From Mnemiopsis leidyi (lineage: Eukaryota > Ctenophora > Tentaculata > Lobata > Bolinopsidae), in contig JH156065.1 in the NCBI GenBank assembly GCA_000226015.1, forward strand, positions 91,947-136,813: a DNA stretch of 44,867 nucleotides, given 5' to 3'. Positions 35,876 through 44,867 of the stretch are shown here, piece after piece. Made by a program: the position numbers and the translations under genes. The notes under the pieces are model-generated. The model worked only from the letters and a program-made list of their open reading frames with translations, did no database searches and was not told the origin of the DNA. Each line of letters starts with the position of its first letter. Position 1 is the stretch's first letter.

Positions 35876-36835
35876 TCACCCGCTATTAACTTCCTTATTC
35901 AGTTCCACTACCACACTCTCCCACGTGTAGAAACTACAAGACTTATTCCTGCACGTGAAGTAGAATCTGCCATGGTGGGGACCACCGTTTAGAGTCTGCT
36001 TCCTGACAGAACCTACACCACACTTACATAGAGGGGGTGTTATTGTAGTCCTTACTGTGCTGACAGGTTTACTGATAGGTTTGGAGATAGCTCCTGGTTT
36101 TACTGATATCACCTGTTTTCCCTGGATGGTTTTAGTTACCCGGAAACAGTGCCCGTCACATATCATCTTGTAGACAAGCCGAGCAGTGTTTTTAGCATCG
36201 TCAATGCCTGAGTGTTCTCTTCCCACAAATAACATCCCTCGTTCCTCTAAAGCTCCGTTTAGTCCCTGAGGTTTGGATTTGTAGTACTTCCGATAGCTCA
36301 GCCTGAGATCAATCCAGGCGTTAAAATGAGAGGCACGAAACACTGACTTCCTCTTACACTCATAAAGAAGTTGGGTACCGAGGTCCCAATCACTCCACGT
36401 GACGAATGTAGCGTGGTATTTACCAGGATTCTCTGAACTCGGGTTAACGACAATGTTCCTGTTGGTAGAGATAGATTTTATCCAGTCGCTAAACAGTTTC
36501 ATGACTGCAGATAGCGGGTCTGACTTGTTTACAGTTTCCTGTGCTATTCCAGTAAGATTTCTACAAAACTCAGATAGGACAGTACACTCAGTAGGCATGA
36601 CGTAATGGTGGAAAGTCTCCTCTATCTTGCCCGTGTTACAGTCCAGTAACACAGCTGGGAACTCTATGATCTCCCCCGGCTGGGGCTGCTTCTGTTTATC
36701 CTCCCAACAGGTAGCTTCAAAGTCGAGTACAATCAGGTACTGGAATATCTGTATCTTCTTCTTGGGGTGGTTTTGACGTTGGAGGAGAGGGTTGGAGATT
36801 AGACCAAGAGTTTTAGCCAGGGCTTTAGTTGCCAT
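35876..36835 (-). CDS. ERI2: ERI1-family exoribonuclease 2 (ERI2), intronless, 319 aa
   Basis: This is a DEDDh 3'-5' exonuclease, probably acting on structured RNA. Catalytic motifs: D38-x-E40 in LIVLDFEATCW, the Asp of TWSDWDLG near 149-151, and H208/D213 in GREHSGIDDAKNTARL. The N-terminal MATKALAKTLGLI matches the start of vertebrate ERI2. A GRF-type zinc finger follows at about 272-308 (CKCG, then GRFYFTC, then SCSFYTWE), as in ERI2 but not ERI1 or ERI3, so the assignment is firm. There is no ERI1-type SAP domain. Human ERI2 is longer (about 690 aa in its long form) with a poorly conserved C-terminus that is absent here. SFT2D3 lies 549 bases downstream. Confidence 0.93.
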   Translation of the reverse strand: MATKALAKTLGLISNPLLQRQNHPKKKIQIFQYLIVLDFEATCWEDKQKQPQPGEIIEFPAVLLDCNTGKIEETFHHYVMPTECTVLSEFCRNLTGIAQETVNKSDPLSAVMKLFSDWIKSISTNRNIVVNPSSENPGKYHATFVTWSDWDLGTQLLYECKRKSVFRASHFNAWIDLRLSYRKYYKSKPQGLNGALEERGMLFVGREHSGIDDAKNTARLVYKMICDGHCFRVTKTIQGKQVISVKPGAISKPISKPVSTVRTTITPPLCKCGVGSVRKQTLNGGPHHGRFYFTCRNKSCSFYTWESVVVELNKEVNSG

Positions 36836-37447
36836 GGTGACGCTTTGTCGAGCTAGTTGATCAGATAATACGCTTCTTCTTTGTCTCTTTGAAGTAGAGT
36901 AAAGAATAACAAATTAGAAAATAGTTTAAATTTTAAGGTATGGAATTTGGATTTTATGAATAAATCTAGAGCAAATGAATGTGCCTGAGACTAAAAATCA
37001 CGTACAAGCTGGTCAGAATACAAAGTTGGTGCAAACTTTTAGAAACCTTCTTTGATTATAACTGTGAATGCCGTGAATAATAAAACACATTGATGGTCGT
37101 ATATTGAAATTTAAAATGTCAAATAAAATAAGTGAACATCTACCAAAGGATTGCAGCAGTAAATATAATCGAGCCGGCAACTTTAAGCCGACTGTCCAAA
37201 AATAAAAAGGGACTTTTAAAAGGTTCTCTGAATTCCTAAGGGTAAGATATTTAATATTAGGGCGAATGCTCCCTGTACTGTCAATTCGAAATATAAATTT
37301 CATGGCCGTATAAGCAAGCTCAGGCCGGGACGAATTCTCGGCTTTTATCTTTCACTTCCGAACAAAACGTACTCTTGATCTGATAAAGGTAAAAAAGTCG
37401 TGTTGTTTGTTATCACATAGTACATACGATACTGACAACAGTGTTTT

Positions 37448-38734
37448 TTATTTAGCAATACCCTCAACTCCGTATTTTCTCTTGGCGGCATCTAGTTGAG
37501 CTTGTTTCTTTTCTGCATCTACTTTCTGGTACAGCTGAAGTAATAAAATGTTTTTTTAGAGTTGCACTGAAGACAGGTTTGAGCAAGCAACTCAAATAAG
37601 TTTTATTTTTTAAGTTTAAATAATTAAAAGAGTTACACCATGCCGAAATAGATGAACGCATTGATGCAAAATTTACCTTAGTAGACTGATAGTACAAGAC
37701 AACGAGATATCTATTACAGACGTTGAAACCAGATAAGTGATCACAGGCATTCTTAGCATCGAATATATCTTCGTATACTACAAACGCTGTTCCTTTTGTT
37801 TCCGGGTTTACACCACTGTAGAATGTTAGCTGATTAATCTAAGGTAGTATGAACATAAACATTTAGAACCACTTACCACAGTACGTTTTAACTGTTAATC
37901 AGAGCGTGAAAAATATGGAGTTTCTTGCCGAAAAATATCAGAGTTTTAATTCACGCAAACGGTTAGTTGGAAATTGAAACCCATAATTCTCAGATCTTGT
38001 TTTCGTAACAAAATCAAAATGTCAATATTTGTAATTTTGTATTTGTTACACCTGTACCTAGGTTTTCACAGATATATTGAAGGGGCTCCTGGAAGATTCT
38101 AGATCTTCTCTTCATTTAACCCTCAATAATTTAACCCTAATTGAATAAATGTAAACAAATTAAATACAGTAAATAAAACTTACACTCTAACTTGTCGGAT
38201 AGGCCCGTATTTTCCGAAGATGTCGTATATTTCCTCCGCTGTAATCTTGTAAGGAAGATTCCTTACGTAGAGGATTCTGTTAACTTCTGGAGGTAGACGG
38301 ACCTGCAATCATTTTAGTGAGGAAGGTAATCAGTATATGTTGTAATACTTAGTGTGCCTTATATATAATGTCATTTATGCAGAAAATATCAAAAATTACA
38401 TGGAAAACCTAAGTCTGGGAGATAATTACATATAATGTCAGTTTATGTACTGGATCTGCTTTCTTTGACATTGTGAAAAACAGAACAGTCCCTCTGTAGT
38501 GCAAATGCAAAGCGAAATTACGCCCTAATTGTTGTTTGGTCATATTTTCACCAGAACATGCTTTAATATATTGTCTTGTGTTGGGTTAAGCCACGGAGAT
38601 TTAGTTAAAGATTAAATGAGATTTTATTACAAAGCTACAAATAATGTGCTAAAAATGTGCTAAAAAAGAATGTGCTAAAACAAGAGAATAAAGTTGGTAC
38701 TAACGTTCGTTCTCCTTGTGGCTGCTAACGCCAT
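37448..38734 (-). CDS. SF3B6: Splicing factor SF3B6 (p14), four exons, 124 aa
   Basis: SF3B6 is the U2 snRNP SF3b subunit that contacts the branch-point adenosine. Exons (minus) are 38734-38705, 38302-38184, 37815-37677 and 37534-37448 (375 nt; phases agree). The protein is one RRM with helical ends: [20 protein letters not shown] (RNP2 in ILYVRNL), [32 protein letters not shown] (RNP1) and [13 protein letters not shown]. The length matches the human protein (125 aa). The branch-A-stacking Tyr of RNP2 is present (ILYVRN). The exon 3 start was chosen at CTACAG|T because the nearer ATCAG would give a stop. An acceptor-like GTTTTAG lies five bases before the ATG, and RBM34 ends 347 bases upstream. 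Confidence 0.97.
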
Positions 38735-39080
38735 TGTCACTAAAACATGATAAATTGTCAGACACTTAGATCTAACAAAAAAAGATAATTTTTCGCATTA
38801 ATTCGTATTTTCAAAAGTTTAATGAAATGTTCTCAAAGATTAAGGCAAATTGGGCAAATTACTTATCCGCACCTTAAGCTAGTCAGAGCTAGATAAAGGA
38901 GAAATTCAAGCATCGGAGTATTAAATCACTTCAGTAATCAGTAATTTTAAAAGGAAAATAAATTAATACACGATGAAATTTTTAACAGAAACTGTCGTAT
39001 CAACTCTGATCAAAAATCAGCTGAGAGATGTAAAAATACCCAAAATCGTAAATTGAAATACATCTGATTATTTATCAAAT

Positions 39081-40163
39081 TCATTGCTTTTCCTTCTTTC
39101 CCTTGTTAACGATCCCTCCTTTCTTGGAAGCTTTGTTCACTTTTTTGTCAAACCTTTGTTTTGACATTGTCTTCTGCTTATTTCTTTTTGATGGTCGCTT
39201 GTTAGAATCGAATTTCTTGTTCTTTGATTTATTAACTTTTCCTGAAAATATATCCTTGTCACTACTTTTAGACTTGCGTCCCCTAAAACTCTTGTTTGCT
39301 TCATCTTTCTGCTTGGTCTTCAATTCCTTTGCTTTTTTAGTGTTTTCCAGAGTCACCTTTGATTTGCAGCGCTGAATTCTAAGTTTTCTACCATTGACCT
39401 CGACAGTATCTTTTATTTTCATTGCAAACATTACACCAGAAGAGTCAGCAAATTTCACATATCCAAAGCCTTTGCCTATGTTAGTTTTTGAGTCACGCAA
39501 TAATCGAACATACTCAATTTCTCCACATTGCTCAAGGGCTAACCGAATGTCTTCCTCTGATGCTGCAAAAGGAATGTTGCCGATAAAAATGGAGTTTTTA
39601 CTATCATCCTTAATCTGCTGCTTCGATTTTACTATTCTATCAACTCTGATATGATGATCATTAACCAGGATACCATTCTTAGAAAGGGCTTCTTCCAGAC
39701 ATCCCTCATGATCAAAAACAATGTAGGCATTTTTACATGTGGCATTTTCATTGACTTTGTTCGTCTTTAAACATACTTTTCGACCCAGTTTTAGGTCAGC
39801 AATTGCAACTGATCTAAATCTGAGACTCTGAATTTTTCCAAAACCTGCAAATAGCTTGCGAAGCTGCTTTCGCTTATACCCAAGAGGAAGGTTACCCACA
39901 AAAAGTGTTCGTTTGTCAATCTCCAATTTCTCTTCTGGTGAAAGGGAAGGAAATTTTGATGCCTCAGGCTCAGGCTCTGGTTCAATGGGCTTGTTCTTTT
40001 TAGGGCGCTTCCCTTTTGCTGGCTTGACTAATGGCTTGACATAGACTTCTTCAACAGACAGAGCAGGTTTGGTTTCTTTCGAAAACAAATCGTTGGTAGC
40101 TTTTTGTTCAGATGTACTAGAATTTAGCAGACTGCTTATATCTCCAACTTTGTACCCATCCAT
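39081..40163 (-). CDS. RBM34: RNA-binding protein RBM34, intronless, 360 aa
   Basis: RBM34 (yeast Nop12 relative) is a nucleolar protein of large-subunit rRNA processing. Two RRMs: RRM1 about 85-176 (RNP2 LFVGNL 87-92, RNP1-like KNAYIVF 144-150) and RRM2 about 190-267 (IFIGNI; RNP1 KGFGYVKF 231-238). The long insertion between the first strand-helix unit and RNP1 of RRM1 (about 117-143) is typical of RBM34. The C-terminal 90 residues are Lys/Ser/Arg-rich and low in complexity, fitting nucleolar retention. Human RBM34 is about 430 aa with introns; this copy is single-exon but has a fully open frame, so not a decayed retrocopy. An acceptor-like TTTCATAG lies 15 bases before the ATG. eIF4E ends 423 bases upstream. 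Confidence 0.92.
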   Translation of the reverse strand: MDGYKVGDISSLLNSSTSEQKATNDLFSKETKPALSVEEVYVKPLVKPAKGKRPKKNKPIEPEPEPEASKFPSLSPEEKLEIDKRTLFVGNLPLGYKRKQLRKLFAGFGKIQSLRFRSVAIADLKLGRKVCLKTNKVNENATCKNAYIVFDHEGCLEEALSKNGILVNDHHIRVDRIVKSKQQIKDDSKNSIFIGNIPFAASEEDIRLALEQCGEIEYVRLLRDSKTNIGKGFGYVKFADSSGVMFAMKIKDTVEVNGRKLRIQRCKSKVTLENTKKAKELKTKQKDEANKSFRGRKSKSSDKDIFSGKVNKSKNKKFDSNKRPSKRNKQKTMSKQRFDKKVNKASKKGGIVNKGKKEKQ

Positions 40164-40585
40164 GTTTCCTTCTTGAACCTATGAAATTAACACCTTACTG
40201 TAAAAATTCAATTTATTACAATGGAAAATTGATTAGATGTTTATAATCCATTCAATATGTCATCAAATCGGGACAATATTGGCTGAATTTAAGTATGACT
40301 TTAGTTTTCAAATTGTGATATTTGAAAGTTTTTAACTTGTATTCAGACATTAATGATAGATAGATTCGATTTATTTGTTTTCAACCTTTTCAAATATTTG
40401 AAAAGGATGGGTACTTAACTTACAAACATGAGATGGGTCAACAAATATCAATAAATTGAGGTTAAAATTTCAGGAAATTTTACCAGATTTATCTTTCACA
40501 ACAACCCTCTGTGCAATGATGAAATTGTGTATAAAATTATTCAACAACAACATTATAGACATAATTTCAAGTTCCTTATCACAAT

Positions 40586-43037
40586 TCACAGCTTCAGAGA
40601 GAACTTGTGACTTGAGGCTTTGGTCTGGGCATCGGCATGGGACTGAAATTAATAAAATCAATGTAAAATTAACCATAAGTTCAAAATTACAGTGCGCAGT
40701 AAAAATCTGCACATTCTATTTAAATATCACAAGTTATGGCACGCTTACCATATTATTACTAGTAATTAGCGGTTTCTAAGGGGTCTCAAGCCCTATCAAA
40801 TTATTTTGTTCATTTTGTTCATTTTGTTCATTTAAATGTGCTGACAGGCAGGAACTAATACTTTTGGCCCATTGGTCAGATGACGAAGGTGTTTGACTAC
40901 AATCAGAAGTTCAAAGGTTCGAGACCCTTCAGGACTTATGCAAAACAGTAAATAAACCATGAAAATCTTTGATGAAAGTTAATTACCTCATAGTGGATGC
41001 TTACATTTGGCGGCAAAGCCAGGGTGTTTTTAAACTTCAGTCTGAAATTGAGTTTAATTAATAACACTTACCTTTGTTACATTCATATTCAGGAATCAAT
41101 ATATTGTATTTTATTGTTTCAAAATAAGAAATAATTTTACTTTCAACAGAAAATTTGTAAAACAAACTCACCCTATGCTTTGAACTGAATTAAGGTTGTT
41201 TGTGTCAGAAACCCATATAGCTAATCTGTCGTTTCGAGATCGCCTCTGTAGTACTACACCATTCACTTCATTAGAGTACTCGTCAAACTGTTCCCCAACC
41301 ATACTCATCAACTGCAAATTGCACACAACTATATAGAGCTAATCCTTTTATGACTATTACAAACAATGCATTTGGTCAATTTGTAATTAGATATTTGCCT
41401 TGCACTTCTTTCCAAGGCATAAGGACATGCAAATTCGGAAACAAATTCATTTGTGGAGGACATGGCCAACATTTTTTTTCCTGAAAAAGTTCCAGGTTCA
41501 GAGCGAATTTTCTTATCAGCGTAACATTTGATAAAAGAATGCAGTTGGCAGATCTTAACTTTGGCAACTTCGATCATTTGCGACTCTTCACGCACGCTTT
41601 CAGAAACAAAACCTTAGTCTCACCATTTCCTTCCAATAATCATCTAGATTGCCATGATGCTTTTGTTGTACGTTGTAGCGCCATTTTCCACCCTTACAAT
41701 TCCGTGGGTCTTCCCACATAGGGCTTATCCCCTCCTAAAATAGATATGCATACAATTAAAACAAAAACACGGATAAAATTCTTACCATTTCCATCCACTG
41801 CTTGTCTAAAGACAGTGTTTTTTGAGCAGCGTACACCCATCTACCTCCCTTTAAATTTCGCTTATCTTCCCACATGGGTTGAATCCCCTCCTAAAGGAAA
41901 GGAACTTCAGATGGTAATTTGTGTAGACACATAATGCGGCTTATTAAAAGATCCCAATTTGAAGTTGCTTTATGGAGGCATACTTTTATTTCTTGGATTT
42001 ATATTTTCAAAAAATACCATATAAAAGTTTGATGCCAGCTTTCTCTTCTGACTCATAAAATAACAGAGAATCAAATTAGCTATTAACATGGTTTGCGACT
42101 GGTCATCAAAGTGAATTGCATACTATTGACAGGAGTTTTGCATAGCCTTCAAGATTTGTACAATGAAGAATAAAGCCATAAATCATAGCAATTCCATAGT
42201 CCTTAAAATTGAGATAATTAACAAAGAATGTATTTCTTAATTTAATTCAATCAGCAAGAATTAATAAAGTAACATAGAATATTCAACTAGTAATGCACAC
42301 AGGCAAAAATGCTGATCAAGCTTTACATACCTTGAAGACAGAGTATTCACACTTCACTGCAAGCTTTGAGGGTGGCATTATGAAGTTGTAAAGAGCCCAG
42401 AAGTCCTCTACAGTTGTGAAGGAAGCTACTTTCTTGTAACACTCAATCCAATCTTTGTCTTTCTCCTCTTTGAAAAACCAAAGTGTCCAGGCATTTTCAA
42501 GGGGGTGCTTTTTTGGTTCTTCAACTTTTACCTCTACAGCACCCTATCAAGTGAAAAAATTTAATAGAATGTTTATATGCAAACACAAATATTCAAACAC
42601 AAATATTCAAAAGTCTGAACTAAATGATAATCATATGAGTGGCATGAGAGGTAGGAGTGGCATTAGAAGCTGAGTTCAACAATCAACAGTGTTTTTGTTG
42701 TATTGACTCTAGTGATAGGAATTGAATTCTATGTCTATCACATCCTTCACAGCTTAGAAGCCCCATTGAATTTAAATATATTAAAAATGACTTGAGTCAA
42801 GAAAGGAATAACAAGAAATGTGTTGAGTTAGTTTTCAGATGTGGGGGTCATATATGCAGTGACAGCTTGGCCAACTTTTTGGATGGAAATGGCCTAGCCC
42901 CGTCCTTGTGTTAAAATATTGGCCTTACGGGTAATAAACCCCGGGTTGGCCTGCAGATTAGTATAATAAATGTTACATAATTGTGTAAATCAGTTTACCT
43001 CAATCGCTGCAGCTTTTTCAACATCAGCAGCTGCCAT
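40586..43037 (-). CDS. EIF4E: Cap-binding translation factor eIF4E with a duplicated alternative exon, 202 or 204 aa
   Basis: eIF4E binds the mRNA 5' cap and recruits eIF4G. Exons (minus): 43037-42999, 42543-42331, then either 41890-41786 (3a) or 41734-41624 (3b), 41311-41172, 41041-40987, 40642-40586. All phases agree; the product is 202 aa with 3a and 204 aa with 3b. Key residues: first cap-stacking Trp W45 (human W56), W62 in EDFWALYN (human W73, eIF4G/4E-BP contact), second cap Trp and Glu in PMWED (W91-E92, human W102-E103), and the phosphate-binding basic strand RRSRNDRLAIW. The C-terminus SHADAQTKASSHKF matches the cap-binding loop of animal eIF4E. Exons 3a and 3b each encode the PMWED loop and following strand. 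An acceptor-like TATTTTTAG lies 15 bases before the ATG. Confidence 0.95.
40865..40926 (+). repeat. tRNA-like relic (possible SINE head)
   Basis: A box-A-like TGGCCCATTGG (40865-40875) and a box-B-like GGTTCGAGACC (40916-40926) lie 40 bases apart, as in a tRNA promoter. A weak anticodon-like stem lies between them with a six-base loop. No acceptor stem can be drawn. It lies in an eIF4E intron, opposite to the gene. A decayed tRNA pseudogene or tRNA-derived SINE is likely; a functional tRNA is not. Confidence 0.35.
41624..41734 (-). CDS. EIF4E: eIF4E exon 3b (37 codons), paralogous to 3a
   Basis: Phase 0 at both ends, acceptor ATTTTAG|GAG and donor ATG|GTGAGA. It encodes EGISPMWEDPRNCKGGKW and then a His-rich stretch (QQKHHGNLDDYWKEM). 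The cap Trp-Glu is kept, GGRW is changed to GGKW, and the length equals the human segment. The gap to 3a is 51 bases, close to or below the minimum for many spliceosomal introns. Confidence 0.92.
41786..41890 (-). CDS. EIF4E: eIF4E exon 3a (35 codons)
   Basis: Phase 0 at both ends, acceptor CTTTAG|GAG and donor ATG|GTAAGA. It encodes EGIQPMWEDKRNLKGGRW followed by a segment ending in LDKQWMEM. It contains the cap-binding Trp-Glu pair and keeps the GGRW of human eIF4E. It is two codons shorter than 3b. Confidence 0.92.
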
Positions 43038-43440
43038 AGTCAGAGTACTTAACTAAAAATAAAAACTAAGATGAGTAAGAAATAAGAAAAACAGCATAAT
43101 TAGGATTTTGTTTCTTTATTTGAGATTTTTACCATGGCCACATGGATAAGAAGAAAAACATCAATAACATCATATTTTGAATATGATTATCTAGATTAAC
43201 TTAAAATATATAAACTTTAAGAAGTATGCGTAATTATGTGTACGTACATACGGACACATTTTGAGCTAATATTCCACTGTTGTTTACCTTTCATTAGTAA
43301 CACTTTGTCACAGTCTTGCTACACATTTTGTTTTTAATTACTAACCAATGTAGTCTATTAGACAAGTGATGTGAATTTAGCACCAAGGTTCCACCTAATC
43401 ACTGGTGTTTTACTTGAGTACCAAACCCACAAACATATTT

Positions 43441-43595
43441 AACTCCTGATCTACTAGCTTTATAACTTCAATAAGGTCTCCTCTTAAACGTCTCTCAGCA
43501 ACAGTAGTCAGCTGTAAAATCTGCAGTTGCTCAGAGTAAGGAAGAAGGCCTACCCCTTCAATCATCCGAGTTAAGCATGTCTGGACACTCTCAAT
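43441..43595 (-). mobile_element. LINE reverse-transcriptase C-terminal fragment (minus)
   Basis: The minus strand encodes about 50 residues typical of the region after the reverse-transcriptase domain of non-LTR retrotransposons: VQTCLTRMIEGVGLLPYSEQ, then AERRLRGDLIEVIKLVDQ. The frame ends soon after the fragment. No other part of the element is visible nearby. Confidence 0.7.
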
Positions 43596-43910
43596 CTACA
43601 TTATCAAAGACCAATTTCCATGCTCTGCTGCAGGTCTTGTTCACCCTCAGCATTAACAACTTCTCTCTGCTTATAAGGTTTCTAGAAATTTAACATAACG
43701 TTTGGTTAGCTTTAAAGCAAGTAGCCAGAGGTAAAGACACCTAGATCTTTTTCCTGATCAGTTTCTTTCAGTTAACTACCATTAAAATCACATTATATAT
43801 ATGTTATAGCTTTTATTAACCCAATTTACCTTTAGCCTCTATGCTGTGAACAGATTGTATTATTAATTGTCATTAATTGTGCAGCTAAATATAGAATACA
43901 GAGCCTCTGG

Positions 43911-44383
43911 ATTGTACAAAAGCAATGCATAAGAATTCTCTTCGGCAATAGACAAGCATTTAACACCTGTGCAAGAACACGTCCTCTCAGCCAATAACTA
44001 CTTGGGGATAATTTCTACATACCTCAACATACAAAGCCATTATTTGAATCCAACAAAGTTCTCTCAGTGCAAAATCTTTACACTTACCATTGTTTCATGG
44101 AAACCTATAAGATCCTTAAGTTTAGGCAACCTATAGCTATGTCCCTTTACGATAAATATAGGATTCAGAACGAAGACCAACTCTGCTGATAGCTGGATTC
44201 CCTTCCCTAAAATTTATAGACAGAACTACTTCTATTTGGAACAACGTAACCCCAAAACTTAGATTAAATGACCTTTCACCAAAAGTAAGTAGCATAAAGA
44301 ATATCATTAAAAAGGCACTCATCATGAATCAACATGAAGGGTTGCCTTTAGAATGGACATCTTGTAACTTCGATGCCTCAAAA
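43911..44383 (+). mobile_element. LINE reverse-transcriptase C-terminal fragment (plus), broken
   Basis: The first frame from 43911 reads IVQKQCIRILFGNRQAFNTC, an in-frame TAA near 43993, then HTKPLFESNKVLSVQNLYTY and TYKILKFRQPIAMSLYDKY. After a frameshift near 44168 it continues RRPTLLIAGFPSLKFIDRT, SIWNNVTPKLRL, and SSIKNIIKKAL to about 44383. This is the C-terminal end of a non-LTR retrotransposon ORF2 from a different element than the minus-strand fragment. The stop and frameshift mark it as dead. Confidence 0.75.
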
Positions 44384-44867
44384 GTCAGTTCTACAACGGT
44401 TTGACAAACTTTCTGCTGCATGTCCTCCTGAAATTTCAGTTAATTAGGGCAATTTGGTTCTTGACTGCTCAAGTGAGAAGTGTGAGAATGAATGTAAGAT
44501 AAGTTTATTTTAGATTTATTTAAATTGTTTGAGAACTTTATGATTATTTATTTACTAACTTATCAATTGCTAAGTACTGATCTGTCTTTTGAAATTAAAT
44601 TTTTATCCAACTACTTGTATCCTTGACCGATACTTACATTTGGGCAGTGACTACAAATAGTATTCCATATACTACTGAGTCAATGCTCATGCTTTATTGC
44701 ATGCTACTACATCTTTGATCCAAATGAAAATTATTGGCCGGAAACTGAACACTGCGTTCGACCTGTTGGATGTTCTTTTTGTTTACTGTTAGCACGTTAT
44801 CTTTACAATATTTGACAATGCCGCTGACATTGCGTACAGTTAGAACCATGCACTATAGGTCACTTAG

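Larger units (their letters stand above)
27074..43037 (-). other. Eight-gene head-to-tail cluster (operon-like)
   Basis: Read on the minus strand the order is eIF4E, RBM34, SF3B6, ERI2, SFT2D3, AAR2, WDR45, syntaxin. Stop-to-next-start gaps are 423, 347, 613, 549, 713, 296 and 462 bases. Most genes have a pyrimidine tract plus AG a few bases before the ATG: syntaxin TTTTTAG|G-ATG, WDR45 TTTTTCCCAG|GTA-ATG, SF3B6 GTTTTAG|TGACA-ATG, RBM34 TTTCATAG 15 bases before, eIF4E TATTTTTAG 15 bases before, AAR2 ACCCAG 10 bases before. SFT2D3 (CATACAG) and ERI2 (AACTAG) have weaker candidates. This suggests polycistronic transcription with spliced-leader trans-splicing; ordinary 5'UTR introns are the alternative. 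Confidence 0.45.
43038..44867. other. Region upstream of eIF4E without a supported gene
   Basis: Apart from the two LINE relics I see no gene. If eIF4E is the first gene of the cluster, its promoter should lie here. The region lacks CACGTG boxes, unlike the left half of the window. No start-like element is obvious. Confidence 0.4.

Noticed and set aside
39103-39654. Plus-strand frames of 86-90 codons
   Set aside because: Antisense shadows of RBM34, hydrophobic because the opposite strand is lysine-rich.
40470-40712. Minus-strand frame of 80 codons near the eIF4E end
   Set aside because: It overlaps the true last exon of eIF4E (40642-40586) in a different frame; the phase set by the upstream exons gives the conserved SHAD-containing C-terminus instead.
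40865-40926. Functional tRNA gene
   Set aside because: No acceptor stem, an abnormal anticodon loop and a mismatch in box B; kept only as a possible tRNA-derived relic.

Overview
The window is nuclear DNA of an invertebrate animal. Genes have several exons with GT-AG introns, intergenic DNA is AT-rich, there are relics of LINE retrotransposons, many short tandem repeats, and a 144-base run of N (17445-17588), so it comes from a draft assembly. The proteins are clearly metazoan (TFAP2, AAR2, SFT2D3, ERI2, SF3B6, RBM34, eIF4E). I cannot fix the phylum. The LINE relics, small cysteine-rich secreted proteins and possible trans-splicing would fit a cnidarian-like or other non-vertebrate marine animal, but that is inference.

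Layout. Positions 1-6.8 kb hold no gene I can support. They hold a perfect palindrome at the very edge, dispersed repeats and a cluster of CACGTG boxes. Positions 6.9-21.9 kb (+) are a ten-exon TFAP2 (AP-2) transcription factor gene with an 8.2-kb first intron and many minisatellites in its introns. Positions 23.0-26.3 kb (+) are two secreted cysteine-rich protein genes: a 93-residue unknown, and a 213-residue protein with four pacifastin/VWC-like units. From 27.1 to 43.0 kb eight genes lie head to tail on the minus strand: an endosomal syntaxin (STX7/12 type), WDR45, AAR2, SFT2D3, ERI2, SF3B6, RBM34 and eIF4E. They are separated by only about 300-700 bases. Most have a polypyrimidine-AG 3' splice site a few bases before the start codon, which looks like an operon resolved by spliced-leader trans-splicing. 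Positions 43.4-44.4 kb hold two dead LINE fragments in opposite orientations.

Gene models were built by hand by joining exons whose splice phases agree; each sums to a whole number of codons. The cluster is housekeeping in nature: RNA processing (AAR2, SF3B6, RBM34, ERI2), translation (eIF4E) and membrane traffic or autophagy (syntaxin, SFT2D3, WDR45).

The most striking observations are: (1) two tandem homologous versions of the eIF4E exon carrying the cap-stacking Trp-Glu, 51 bases apart, apparently mutually exclusive; (2) the operon-like cluster with acceptor sites at start codons; (3) a 54-78-bp miniature mobile element in three copies with target-site duplications; (4) a 100-bp tandem duplication of the AAR2 start exon that creates a decoy start codon; (5) a roughly six-fold excess of CACGTG.
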